Shown here in pieces: positions 43,913-51,942 of a stretch of 64,000 nt of DNA; position 1 is the stretch's first letter, and each line of letters starts with the position of its first letter. The stretch lies in contig JABCZI010000012.1 of NCBI GenBank assembly GCA_013289765.1, positions 1 to 64,000 of the forward strand, given 5' to 3'. The translations under genes and the position numbers were made by a program. The stretch is from Acidobacteriota bacterium (GTDB lineage: Bacteria; Acidobacteriota; Terriglobia; Terriglobales; Acidobacteriaceae). Below the pieces are notes generated by a model. That model had not been told where the DNA came from. It did not search any database and saw nothing but the letters and a program-made list of their open reading frames with translations.

Positions 43913-44203
43913 TCAGTGGTAATCGACGCATCGGACTTCGTGTGCTGTGCCGTTCGTAAAGCGAAACACTATACGATACTGGTCATTCACCCTCAAGCTG
44001 TAAAGCCCTGCCCAGTCACCGCGCAGTTTTTCCAGCCGGTTTGAGGGCGGCATGCTAAGGTCGGTGAGCATGCCGCTCGCATTCAGCAAGTCCAACTTGG
44101 TTTGGATACGTGTCCACAATGCCGGCGCAATTCTTCGGGCAGCTTTAGTGTTATGCCCATGGAAAATGTCTTCCGTCGGTTTGTCTCCAAAGGAGACAAT
44201 CAT
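43913..44203 (-). CDS. higB: HigB-type toxin (RelE superfamily mRNA interferase)
   Basis: 96 residues. RelE/HigB fold: RRIAPALWTRIQTKLDLLNA, a central PSNRLEKLRGDWAGLYSLRV and the C-terminal NDQYRIVFRFTNGTAHEVRC. The HigB family cuts mRNA on the ribosome; the Arg/His residues used for catalysis are present in RLEKLRG and YRIVFR. The stop is 11 nt before the higA start. The pair, with DinB-like and transporter-like genes, interrupts the lpx/Gfo-Idh cluster. Confidence 0.9.
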   Translation of the reverse strand: MIVSFGDKPTEDIFHGHNTKAARRIAPALWTRIQTKLDLLNASGMLTDLSMPPSNRLEKLRGDWAGLYSLRVNDQYRIVFRFTNGTAHEVRCVDYH

Positions 44204-44210
44204 TTCAGAT

Positions 44211-44239
44211 ACTATACATAGTTACCGTGTATATGTACA
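44211..44239 (-). promoter_or_regulatory. higBA promoter and overlapping palindromic operator
   Basis: On the minus strand TGTACA, 17 nt, TATAGT. The -10 ends 7 nt before the higB ATG, which predicts a leaderless message. ACTATACATAGT (44211-44222) is a palindrome overlapping the -10 box and is a likely HigA binding site. Confidence 0.55.
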
Positions 44240-44272
44240 TTACTGAGTGCGGCCGCCTGCGCTTCATTTAAG

Positions 44273-44773
44273 ATGAAAATAATGACTTCCTCAATTTCCG
44301 AATCCGCGCTTATCGCTGATCAGCTGCGCCGCGCTTTCGAAGGCGATGCCTGGCATGGCCCAGCTCTGCTTGAATTGCTGGACGATGTAGACGCTGCCAC
44401 GGCTGCGGCGAAGCCGCTGGCTGACGCTCATAGCATCTGGGAACTTGTCCTGCATATCGCTGCGTGGGACGCCGCAGCCTGCCGCCGGCTGGGCGGAGAG
44501 AAAATCCAACCTACAGGGGTTGCGAATTTTCCCGTCGTTCCTAAACCCACCGATGCGGCGTGGCGCAAGTCCGTCGCTCAAGTGAAGCGCACGCACGATG
44601 TGCTGATAAAGACGGTCGCGGTTTTGCCCGACGCTCGGCTGCGCGAGCGGGTTCCGGGAAAGAAATATGACTTCTGCCACATGCTGCATGGGGTGGCGCA
44701 GCATGAGCTGTACCATGCAGGACAGATTGCCATTTTAAAGAAGGCGCAAGCCGCAGTCGCGAGGACTAAGTAG
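44273..44773 (+). CDS. DinB/YfiT-like putative metal-dependent hydrolase
   Basis: 166 residues (163 from ATG 44282). DinB-type four-helix bundle with three metal-binding His: ADAHSIWELVLHIAAWDAAA (first His region) and HMLHGVAQHELYHAGQIAIL (the H-x3-H pair). Family members use thiols such as bacillithiol or mycothiol, or have unknown substrates. TAAGAT 7 nt before ATG 44282 could be a -10 box. It is divergent from higB. Confidence 0.85.
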   Translation: MKIMTSSISESALIADQLRRAFEGDAWHGPALLELLDDVDAATAAAKPLADAHSIWELVLHIAAWDAAACRRLGGEKIQPTGVANFPVVPKPTDAAWRKSVAQVKRTHDVLIKTVAVLPDARLRERVPGKKYDFCHMLHGVAQHELYHAGQIAILKKAQAAVARTK

Positions 44774-44804
44774 TCCGCAACTCCTCAGTTGCCATGCCGA
44801 CAAC

Positions 44805-44817
44805 GCTGTCCCCACAT
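44805..44817. repeat. GCTGTCCCCACAT repeat fragment
   Basis: 13-nt match to the 18-nt repeats at 666 and 3308, in the gap between the DinB-like gene and the DMT-family gene. Confidence 0.45.
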
Positions 44818-44834
44818 GAATCTCAACTAAAGCT

Positions 44835-45164
44835 TTACCACTGCTTGAAAATCACCGCCACGGCGGCGACGATCATCGCGAAACCGACGGCGTGGTTCCA
44901 GCGCACTGGTTGTTTGAGATAGAAGACGGAAAACACTGAGAACACCAGCAAGGTGATGACTTCCTGAATGGTCTTGAGTTGTGCGGCGCTGAATTCATAG
45001 GAGCCGATACGATTCGCCGGCACCTGAAAACAATATTCGAAGAAGGCGATCATCCAGCTGATGACGATCACTTTGAATAGCGGCACCTCGCGGTATTTCA
45101 AGTGACCGTACCAGGCGAAGGTCATGAAGATATTGGAGATGGTAAGCAGCGCAATAGTTCGCAT
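44835..45164 (-). CDS. DMT family (DUF486) small membrane protein
   Basis: 109 residues from the ATG at 45164 (MRTIALLTISNIFMTFAWYG). Four hydrophobic helices: IALLTISNIFMTFAWYGHLK, FKVIVISWMIAFFEYCFQVP, a middle segment TIQEVITLLVFSVFSVFYLK and the end VGFAMIVAAVAVIFKQW. The segment NRIGSYEFSAAQLKTIQE is typical of the DUF486 family, relatives of small multidrug transporters. Substrate unknown. It is divergent from the Gfo/Idh gene, with overlapping upstream regions. Confidence 0.85.
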   Translation of the reverse strand: MRTIALLTISNIFMTFAWYGHLKYREVPLFKVIVISWMIAFFEYCFQVPANRIGSYEFSAAQLKTIQEVITLLVFSVFSVFYLKQPVRWNHAVGFAMIVAAVAVIFKQW

Positions 45165-45227
45165 GTCGTGAGCTGGTGCTCCTTTCGCGGTTGGGTGCAA
45201 CCCGCAGCGTGGCGGGAGTGATTTGGA

Positions 45228-46355
45228 TTGACGCAATTTCGGTCGCCGCGTCTATTGCAGATGCTCTTTTGCGGCTTAACGTTTACAATTTGGTGTTCCT
45301 GTGGCAACCGGCCAGCCGAGAGATCCTTCCTGCAAGCTGACAATCCAATTCCCGTCGCGGTGGTGGGTGTGGGTGTCTTCGGGCGCAATCACGCCCGAGT
45401 TTACCAAGAGCTGGAACGGCAGGGCGAGGCCGTGCGGCTGGTCGGCGTGGTTGATTCCGATCTCAACCGGGCCGACGCTGTCGCTCGCGAGTTTGGCTGC
45501 CGCGCTTTCGGGTCAGTCAAGCAGATGCTCACCACGCATAGCGAAATCCGGGCTGCGTCGGTGGCCGCGCCAACCGTTCATCATCTGGCCGTGGCCCGCG
45601 CACTCATGCAAAAGGGAGTTGATGTTCTGATCGAGAAGCCGCTGGCCGCGTCGCTGGCCGAAGCTGACGAATTAGTGCAACTCGCCGCCGCTCACAAACG
45701 TATTGCTCAAGCCGGACACCTCGAGCGTTTCAATCCAGCGGTACGTGCCACGATTCCGCTACTTACACAGCCCATGTTCTTTGAGGTTCACCGGCTCAGC
45801 GTCTTCACCCCGCGATCCCTCGATGTGGATGTGGTGCTTGACCTGATGATTCATGACCTGGATATCGTTCTGTCCTTCGCAAATTCTCCGGTGAAAGAAG
45901 TTCGCGCCGTCGGGTTGCCTATTCTCTCCGGCAAGGTTGATATCGCTAATGTGCGGCTGGAATTCGCGTCTGGATGTGTGGCAAACTTTACCGCCAGCCG
46001 CGTCTCGACCGAACGTGTGCGCAAGCTGCGCTTCTTTCAACCGCAGCAATATGTTTCGGTTGATTACGGGCGGCAGGAAGTTCTGGTTTTCACGGTCGGA
46101 GCCGACGATGGAGCCGATTCCGGCGCTCCCACCGTCAACCCGCAAATTAAAGTCGCCAAGCCGCCTGTGACGTCAGAAGAGCCGTTACACGCAGAGTTGA
46201 AGTCGTTCCTGCACGCCGTGCGGCAACGATCCACGCCTGTCGTGCCACTAGAGGACGGCCGCCGCTCTCTCGCGCTCGCCCTCGATGTTATCGCCGCGAT
46301 CCGCGAGCATGGAAAGAAAGTCGGCGTTGCGGGTTTGGCGAAGGCGAAAGGCTAG
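45228..46355 (+). CDS. Gfo/Idh/MocA family oxidoreductase (lipid A cluster type)
   Basis: 375 residues in the track ORF; the true start is uncertain because the first 38 residues are not family-like and no good start codon lies just before NPIPVAVVGVGVFGRNHARV, the NAD-binding GxGxxG. Catalytic EKP region: DVLIEKPLAASLAEADELVQ, then GHLERFNPAV, a motif I associate with members placed in lpx clusters, and DLMIHDLDIVL (His-Asp pair). In Geobacter-type clusters an enzyme of this family follows lpxI. A sugar-nucleotide 3-dehydrogenase role for lipid A is inferred, not shown. Confidence 0.85.
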   Translation: MTQFRSPRLLQMLFCGLTFTIWCSCGNRPAERSFLQADNPIPVAVVGVGVFGRNHARVYQELERQGEAVRLVGVVDSDLNRADAVAREFGCRAFGSVKQMLTTHSEIRAASVAAPTVHHLAVARALMQKGVDVLIEKPLAASLAEADELVQLAAAHKRIAQAGHLERFNPAVRATIPLLTQPMFFEVHRLSVFTPRSLDVDVVLDLMIHDLDIVLSFANSPVKEVRAVGLPILSGKVDIANVRLEFASGCVANFTASRVSTERVRKLRFFQPQQYVSVDYGRQEVLVFTVGADDGADSGAPTVNPQIKVAKPPVTSEEPLHAELKSFLHAVRQRSTPVVPLEDGRRSLALALDVIAAIREHGKKVGVAGLAKAKG

Positions 46356-46388
46356 GCGCCCATCCCCTCGCTGAGCGCGTGCAACTCC

Positions 46389-47366
46389 CTACTCGGAGTG
46401 TTGTCGATGCTTGCGCAACTGAATGTCGATCCCAACCATCGGCCCGTAGACATTGATGCCATAGTTTCGAATTCCCCAGTTCGGCTTACCGTTGCCCTGG
46501 GATAAATCAAGATTCGATATGTGCATGAAATTCAAACCGCCCGAAATTGCATAGCGAGGATTGATGTTGTATCGCACCCCACTGCCCATGTTCACGGTAA
46601 ACGTGAAGTCCTCCCCTTGGGCATAGAGCACCCCTTTCGGTCCCTGAGCGTCGATGTGCCCAAGGCCGAGGCGGATATCAAAGTAGGGCGCTACCCTGGA
46701 ATTACGCGGCACGAAATTACGACGAACACCCATGATCCAGGAGAAATAGCGGCTCTCAGGGCCCCTCGGAATCGCGGTAATAGAACCGGTGCACGTGAGA
46801 TCCCAATTGCCGCGGAGAATTAATGGACCTGATATGCCGCTCATATGCCAACGGAGAGAACCGAAGATAGGTACGAGTGTGTATTTAAGAGGATATGTGT
46901 TGTAGACATCGCCTACGAAAATGTCCAGAGGAAAGGGGACGTTGATGGGAAGCCATCCCGCGTCCAAGGAGAATTCGAGCTTGTTTCTGTAATAAATTTC
47001 CCGGTTGAAGTCAGGACGTTGGGGAGGCTTTAGCTTTTCGAACGTTACTGAGTCGTTTGGATCTTCTGCCGGAGTATTCTCCAGCGCTGTTGGTGGCTTG
47101 TCTGGGGATGCGTCGGGGTGGAGCGAGGTTTCGGAAGCGAACAATGAGTCGTCCAAGGGCGTCGGGGTCGCACCTTGTTCGCCAAAATATTCGACAGGGG
47201 CAAGAGCTGGCACAGCGATAGTCTGGCTTTCGCGAACCAACTGGATCGTCTCTTCACGCGATGGGTCGGCATGATCCATGGAGACAGCGCCCGACTGGGA
47301 AAACGCGGAAAGGGCGACGAGACTTGGAGTCAGGCTTAGAATCACCGATCGCTTGCGAGCGTACAC
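46389..47366 (-). CDS. Acyloxyacyl hydrolase / PagL-like outer-membrane protein
   Basis: 325 residues from the GTG at 47366, chosen because AGGAGG lies a few bases upstream; the track start at 47513 is too long. Signal peptide VILSLTPSLVALSAFSQSGA. After a 100-residue linker comes a beta-barrel domain: PLDIFVGDVYNTYPLKYTLV, then YAISGGLNFMHISNLDLSQG. The HxSN of FMHISN matches the catalytic His-Ser of the PagL lipid A 3-O-deacylases, and NPRYAISGG precedes it as in that family. It would trim lipid A acyl chains at the outer membrane. It is near the lpx genes. Confidence 0.75.
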   Translation of the reverse strand: MYARKRSVILSLTPSLVALSAFSQSGAVSMDHADPSREETIQLVRESQTIAVPALAPVEYFGEQGATPTPLDDSLFASETSLHPDASPDKPPTALENTPAEDPNDSVTFEKLKPPQRPDFNREIYYRNKLEFSLDAGWLPINVPFPLDIFVGDVYNTYPLKYTLVPIFGSLRWHMSGISGPLILRGNWDLTCTGSITAIPRGPESRYFSWIMGVRRNFVPRNSRVAPYFDIRLGLGHIDAQGPKGVLYAQGEDFTFTVNMGSGVRYNINPRYAISGGLNFMHISNLDLSQGNGKPNWGIRNYGINVYGPMVGIDIQLRKHRQHSE

Positions 47367-47465
47367 TAGAGCCTCCTGTGGAGCAGCGCTCCACAGTGTA
47401 ATGCCACAACTTTTGCAAAATTGCCAGAGCATTTCTCGGACGCGGGATAGTAGAGCCAACAGCGT

Positions 47466-47507
47466 TTTACAAATATTTACACACCTAAGTCGCACACCAT
47501 TTGTAAA
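47466..47507. promoter_or_regulatory. Inverted repeat in the divergent pagL-like/tonB-like gap
   Basis: TTTACAAAT (47466-47474) and ATTTGTAAA (47499-47507) are exact 9-nt inverted repeats, 24 nt apart, in the AT-rich 281-nt gap between two divergent genes. It is a candidate binding site for a dimeric regulator. Confidence 0.4.
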
Positions 47508-47647
47508 GAGCATAATCCCTTAAAAGATGCGAAAATAAAGGTAGCTTGCCACTCCTATTCGCAGCGTCATCCTTGCCACGACCGGATGCAACGAAGCGAG
47601 GGGAATCCGTGTCTAACGGACAAGCCAAGTTCAGACAAGCTTAGCTC

Positions 47648-48742
47648 ATGCCGATCACGCAAATTCCATTCCAGGATCCGGTGGCGCCTCCCGAAAAGCC
47701 GCAGCCGGAGCAGCTCGGGCTCTACGATGCCCGCGGATGGGAAACCGCCTACCGGGCGATGGACGACGATGCTCGGGTGCCGCATCTTCTGATTCAGTTG
47801 CAGGACGACCTCGCGCGCTCCCGGCGGCGGGAAGCCGCGTGGATTTCCATCATCACGCATTTGGTCCTGATCATTTTTATCTTCAATATTGAAAAGTTTG
47901 AGAAGTATCTTCCGTGGCATTCGGCGGTCGTGGTGAAAAATTCACCCAATGCCAAAGATTTTACTTTTCTGGAACTGCCGCCCGATCTACAGAAAGCTCA
48001 GCGCAAGCCGAACACGAACATCGCTTCCGACAAGAACCGCATAGCGATGACCCGACATCCTGAGTTGGATGTAAAAGAGCTACGAAAGAGTTTGGCGACA
48101 CCGCCCGCAGGAAAGCCGGGATCTAGTGGCGCACCAACAGCCCAACAGCAACTCGCGCCGCCGGCTGCGGCACCTGCGCAAAATCCATCTACTTCTCAAC
48201 AACAGCCGGATCAGCAAATCGCGCGCGCAGAACCCACCGCGAAGCCGAACATTGCGAATGAGTTCAGCAAGTTTGGCGGGCCCATGTCGGCCGGTTCGGC
48301 GATTCAAGAGGCTACACGGGCAGCGGCGGCCAGACGCGGCGCTGGGCAACAGGGCGCTGGCGGCGATTTCGGGCTAGGCACGGGCGCGCATGGGCGCCAA
48401 ATGGGCAATCTCGACGTGCTTAGTGACACGATGGGCGTCGACTTCGGTCCCTACCTTCAGCGTGTGCTGCATGACGTGAAACAGAATTGGTACAACGCGA
48501 TCCCGGAATCCGCGCAGATGAAAAAGGGAAAGCTCTCCATTGAGTTTGCTATTACCAAAGATGGAAAAGTCGCGGGCATGAAGCTGGTGGCCCCTTCGGG
48601 AGACATTCCCTTGGACCGCGCGGCTTGGGCTGGCATCACCGCTTCCGATCCATTTCCTCCATTACCCAGCGAGTTCGGAGGACAATATCTGGCGCTGCGA
48701 TTTACCTTTTTCTATAACCCGTCCAAAGAAGATTTGGAATAG
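47648..48742 (+). CDS. TonB/TolA-like energy-transducing membrane protein
   Basis: 364 residues. About 65 cytoplasmic residues, one membrane helix (AWISIITHLVLIIFIFNIEK), then a long Pro/Gln/Ala-rich periplasmic stalk, and a C-terminal TonB-like domain (YLQRVLHDVKQNWYNAIPES, then KKGKLSIEFAITKDGKVAGM). Proteins of this type pass proton-motive force or tension to the outer membrane. The long N-terminal cytoplasmic stretch is unusual for TonB, so the partner proteins (ExbB/D or TolQ/R) remain to be identified; none are adjacent. Confidence 0.8.
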   Translation: MPITQIPFQDPVAPPEKPQPEQLGLYDARGWETAYRAMDDDARVPHLLIQLQDDLARSRRREAAWISIITHLVLIIFIFNIEKFEKYLPWHSAVVVKNSPNAKDFTFLELPPDLQKAQRKPNTNIASDKNRIAMTRHPELDVKELRKSLATPPAGKPGSSGAPTAQQQLAPPAAAPAQNPSTSQQQPDQQIARAEPTAKPNIANEFSKFGGPMSAGSAIQEATRAAAARRGAGQQGAGGDFGLGTGAHGRQMGNLDVLSDTMGVDFGPYLQRVLHDVKQNWYNAIPESAQMKKGKLSIEFAITKDGKVAGMKLVAPSGDIPLDRAAWAGITASDPFPPLPSEFGGQYLALRFTFFYNPSKEDLE

Positions 48743-48801
48743 CTTCCGTTCAATGACCTGAACGGCCGGCGAAACTCTCCACGATGCATGAACGTGGAAG
48801 A

Positions 48802-48819
48802 GCGGCGCTTCAGCGCCGC
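48802..48819. repeat. CTTCAG-loop hairpin
   Basis: GCGGCGC TTCA GCGCCGC forms a perfect 7-bp stem in the gap between two convergent genes. Related in style to the hairpins at 33376-33427. Confidence 0.45.
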
Positions 48820-48856
48820 GTAAAGTTTACAGAATCAGCGCAGGCTTCAGCCCCCG

Positions 48857-50893
48857 TTACCAGACACTGCACCGATTCTGATTTACCATCGGCGATCCCG
48901 CCTTGCAGTGAAAAGCTTCTTGAAATTCCGGCATGTTCGAGACTACGCCGTTGGTGCGGTATTTCTCGGGAGAATGAGGATCTACCGTGGCGCGTAGGCG
49001 CTTGGTCTCGTCCCGGGATTCCCCACACCAGCTTTGACCATAGCCCACGAAGAATCTTTGATCGGGGGCGAGATCGTCGAGCGCTGGCAAGTTTTCTCCC
49101 TTGGTATCTTCCTTCCACGCCTTATAAGCCAGAATCAGGCCGCCCAGATCCGCGACATCCTCGCCCAGGGTTAGTTTCCCGTTGATCTTGATGTCATCGA
49201 TAATGGTGTAACCGGAATACTGATCAGAAACGCAACTGGCGCGCTTAACAAACTCTTTGCCATCCTCCTCGGTCCACCAGTCGCGTAGATTGCCTTGCGC
49301 GTCGAACTGGCGGCCTTCGTCATCGAAGCCGTGGGTCAGTTCGTGGCCGATGGTGCCTCCGGTGTCGCCATAGTTCGGAGCGGCATCGGAAGTAGGATCA
49401 AACGCCGGCGGCTGCAACACTCCTGCAGGGAAATTGATGTCATTCATCTGCGGATTGTAATAAGCGTTCACCGTTGGCGGAGTCATGTCCCACTCGCCGC
49501 GATCGAGAGGTCTGCCAATCTTGGCGAGCTGGCGCTCAAACTCAAATTTCCGGGCGCGGTTTACGTTGCCCAACTCATCTTCGCGAACAATGTCGAGTTT
49601 GCTGTAGTCGCGCCACTTATCGGGATATCCGATTTTATTGGCCATGCCTTGCAGTTTGACCAGCGCCTGTTGCTTGGTGGCCGCCGACATCCAGGGCAAG
49701 GAGTTGATGTCCTGCTGCATGGCTGTCTCGATTTCTTTCACCATCTTTACCGCTTCCTGCTTGGCCGCCGGACCGAAATATTTCTCGACATAGACCTGAC
49801 CCAACGCTTCGCCTAGATCGCTGTCCACCCCCTCAGTGCAGCGCTTCCACCGGGGTTGCAGTTGCTCCTGACCGCGCAGCGTCTTGCCATAGAACGCAAA
49901 GTTCTCGTTAAGAAATGCCGCCGACAAAAATGGAGCATCCGCGTGCACCAGGTGCCAGCGCAGGTAGGTCTTCCAGTCAGGCAAACTTTCTTTGTCAAGT
50001 TCCTCATTCAAGACTTTGAAGAAACCAGGAGACGCCACGTTCAGCGAAGCCAGCGATGGCAATCCTACCTTAGTGAAATAAAGCTGCCACGGAAAATCGG
50101 GAGCGAGTTTTCCCAGCTCGCCGCTGCTCATCTTATGGTCAAGGTTTTTAGGATCGCGGCGTTCGACCCGCGTCATCGAGCCTTTCGCCAGCGCGGTTTC
50201 GATGCGCATCACGGTCTGCGCCTCCGCGGACGCCACGTCCGGCTTATCGCCCAGCAATTCAAACATCTTCTCGACGTGCGCCAGATACCCTTTGCGCAGT
50301 TCCACGGATTTGGCGTCATCCTTGACGTAGTAATCCCGGTCCGGCAGTCCCAGCCCGCCTTGGTCGGCCTCCGCGATTACTTGCGTGGCGTCTCTGAAGT
50401 CCTGTGTCGAGTCGAAGCGAAACAGAACGTTCTCGTGAATCATGGATGCGGCCACGCCGGCAATTTCCGGCTTCGACGCGATCCGCGCGATTCCTTCGAG
50501 CTCAGGCTTCAGCGGATCCGCTCCCTTGCTCTCGATCGCTTTCTCGTCGATGCAGGAAGCGTAGTAGTCGCCAATTTTCTGCGCGGCCGGGTTGCGGTGA
50601 GGATCGGGTGCGGCGGCAGTTTCCAGAATTCCTCGCAGCCGTGCCAGATTCTCATCCTGCATTTTCGAGTATGTGTCCCAGGAGGACTGGTCGGGAGGAA
50701 TGGGATTGTTCTTCATCCATCCGCCACAGGAATATTTGAAAAAGTCCACACAAGGATCGACACTGCGATCCATCGAAGTCACATCCAAAGCCGGTTCATG
50801 CTTCGATACTGGAGCCGAGGATTGTTGGCCGGCTGCCGGACTAAATAAAGACGCAGCTAGAAGTGCAATCACACCAATTCGCAAAATTCCCAT
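48857..50893 (-). CDS. Secreted M13 family zinc metallopeptidase (neprilysin-like)
   Basis: 678 residues from the ATG at 50893 (MGILRIGVIALLAASLFSPA, a signal peptide), GGAG upstream; the track's 77 extra N-terminal residues are not used. Zinc site IGHELTHGFDDEGRQFD (HExxH). NAYYNPQMNDINFPAGVLQP, the substrate-binding NAYYNP motif, and GEDVADLGGLILAYKAWKED, the third ligand. It ends in the family's CSVW. M13 enzymes cut small peptides; this one is periplasmic or secreted, with cysteines in DPCVDFFKYSCGGW likely forming disulfides. Confidence 0.95.
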   Translation of the reverse strand: MGILRIGVIALLAASLFSPAAGQQSSAPVSKHEPALDVTSMDRSVDPCVDFFKYSCGGWMKNNPIPPDQSSWDTYSKMQDENLARLRGILETAAAPDPHRNPAAQKIGDYYASCIDEKAIESKGADPLKPELEGIARIASKPEIAGVAASMIHENVLFRFDSTQDFRDATQVIAEADQGGLGLPDRDYYVKDDAKSVELRKGYLAHVEKMFELLGDKPDVASAEAQTVMRIETALAKGSMTRVERRDPKNLDHKMSSGELGKLAPDFPWQLYFTKVGLPSLASLNVASPGFFKVLNEELDKESLPDWKTYLRWHLVHADAPFLSAAFLNENFAFYGKTLRGQEQLQPRWKRCTEGVDSDLGEALGQVYVEKYFGPAAKQEAVKMVKEIETAMQQDINSLPWMSAATKQQALVKLQGMANKIGYPDKWRDYSKLDIVREDELGNVNRARKFEFERQLAKIGRPLDRGEWDMTPPTVNAYYNPQMNDINFPAGVLQPPAFDPTSDAAPNYGDTGGTIGHELTHGFDDEGRQFDAQGNLRDWWTEEDGKEFVKRASCVSDQYSGYTIIDDIKINGKLTLGEDVADLGGLILAYKAWKEDTKGENLPALDDLAPDQRFFVGYGQSWCGESRDETKRLRATVDPHSPEKYRTNGVVSNMPEFQEAFHCKAGSPMVNQNRCSVW

Positions 50894-50969
50894 GTGAGAC
50901 TTTCTCCGTTTGCCCGCCGAACAAGTGGCGGCGGCGGCAGATATTTGTATGGATTTCCCGGCAACAAGA

Positions 50970-51389
50970 CTACTGCATTTCCGGAATAATGCGAAAGGAC
51001 CGTTTGTGGCTTGGCCGATAAATGGAAAAGTCGCGCCGGTCCAAGGTGAAAATCGTATCGATCTTTTCCCGGCCAGCCAGATAAACGAGAGCGGCATCGG
51101 CAAGTTGGGGACGGATGCTTTCATATCTCTTCATTAGTGCCGCGATAGCTTTGGCTTCCGCACTCGCCAGTGGCAGCAAAGCAAGAAATCCTACATGCAT
51201 ACTGCTTAAGAGTTGTTGAACTGCCCGGGGCGAGCTGCGTAAGAGCCATGCGGCCTCGGTGATAACGGGCCAGCACGAAAGCAAAGGCGCGGCTAACTCA
51301 GGAAGCGCTTCCACGCATTGCTGGTGATGAGTGTCTTCGCGAGAAAGAATTGCGACGAGTGGACCGGTGTCGACGAGCACCCGCCTCAT
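50970..51389 (-). CDS. vapC: PIN domain toxin (VapC-like)
   Basis: 139 residues. PIN nuclease acidic residues: VLVDTGPLVAILSRED (first Asp), WPVITEAAWLLRSSP (Glu), LADAALVYLAGREKIDTIFT (Asp), and LDRRDFSIYR (Asp). VapC toxins cut tRNA or rRNA. It overlaps the upstream RHH antitoxin gene by 4 nt (ATGA), indicating coupling. The N-terminus begins MRRVLVDTGPLVA with no leader. Confidence 0.88.
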   Translation of the reverse strand: MRRVLVDTGPLVAILSREDTHHQQCVEALPELAAPLLSCWPVITEAAWLLRSSPRAVQQLLSSMHVGFLALLPLASAEAKAIAALMKRYESIRPQLADAALVYLAGREKIDTIFTLDRRDFSIYRPSHKRSFRIIPEMQ

Positions 51390-51640
51390 TTGTTCTTACC
51401 GAAGCCGTCCAAGTGCCGTCGGTTTGTGCTCAAGTCTCTTGGCGCCCGTTGGACGCAACCAATCAGCCCCGCTGCCTCCGCAAGCTCGAGAGCAGAACAG
51501 GTATCGCCTGCTTTTTCCAGATAGTTCTCCAGAGCGACCCGCACGAGATCTGACGGCCTTTGTCCCTTCCGCCGAGAGTGGCCGCGGAGGCGGGCGCCAA
51601 GCTCCGTCGGAACCCGGACTGTAATGCGTTGCGAGTTCAT
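51386..51640 (-). CDS. vapB: Ribbon-helix-helix antitoxin (VapB-like)
   Basis: 84 residues from the ATG at 51640 (MNSQRITVRVPTELGARLRG); the track start at 51670 reads through the promoter. RHH DNA-binding core: QRITVRVPTEL beta strand, then RPSDLVRVALENYLEKAG. The C-terminal part (ELAEAAGLIGCVQRAPRDLS) would mask VapC. The start is set by a TATAAT 7 nt upstream and by two direct repeats overlapping the coding prefix of the longer ORF. Confidence 0.82.
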   Translation of the reverse strand: MNSQRITVRVPTELGARLRGHSRRKGQRPSDLVRVALENYLEKAGDTCSALELAEAAGLIGCVQRAPRDLSTNRRHLDGFGKNK

Positions 51641-51669
51641 GTCAGACATTATACCAATTATGTCAGACA
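51639..51669 (-). promoter_or_regulatory. vapBC promoter/operator with 21-bp-spaced direct repeats
   Basis: ATGTCAGACA occurs at 51639-51648 and 51660-51669, exactly 21 bp apart, two turns of B-DNA. An extended -10 TGGTATAAT lies between them, 7 nt before the vapB ATG. The repeats are natural binding sites for the RHH antitoxin. Confidence 0.6.
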
Positions 51670-51784
51670 CAAACTAGACGGGATTGCGCAGATTTCGTGA
51701 GTTCAGTTTCATGGAAGTCCGGTCGCGAGAGGAACAAATCCCAATATATGCCGGGCGCCCTTTCATGCGGCGTACAATACGCAC

Positions 51785-51940
51785 GTGGTCAATGCTCTAC
51801 GCAAAAACGAACCCGCCCGGAAGCATTCGCGGCACGCGGTTTACGCCACGGAAACTGCGGGCCTTCTGCTGATCGCGTTTCTCCTGCTTGTCCTCACCGT
51901 AATTCGCTACTGGCACGCCATTCACTGGAGCTTGCGCTGA
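51785..51940 (+). CDS. Small single-pass membrane protein, coupled to miaA
   Basis: 51 residues, too short for the ORF track. GTG 51785 starts MVNALRKNEPARKHSRHAVY; one strong membrane helix follows (TAGLLLIAFLLLVLTVIRYW) and the protein ends HAIHWSLR. The stop TGA at 51938-51940 is 2 nt before the miaA GTG, so translation is probably coupled. TACAAT 6 nt before the GTG could be a -10 giving a leaderless mRNA. Basic N-terminus, helix orientation likely N-in. Function unknown. Confidence 0.55.
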   Translation: MVNALRKNEPARKHSRHAVYATETAGLLLIAFLLLVLTVIRYWHAIHWSLR

Positions 51941-51942
51941 CA

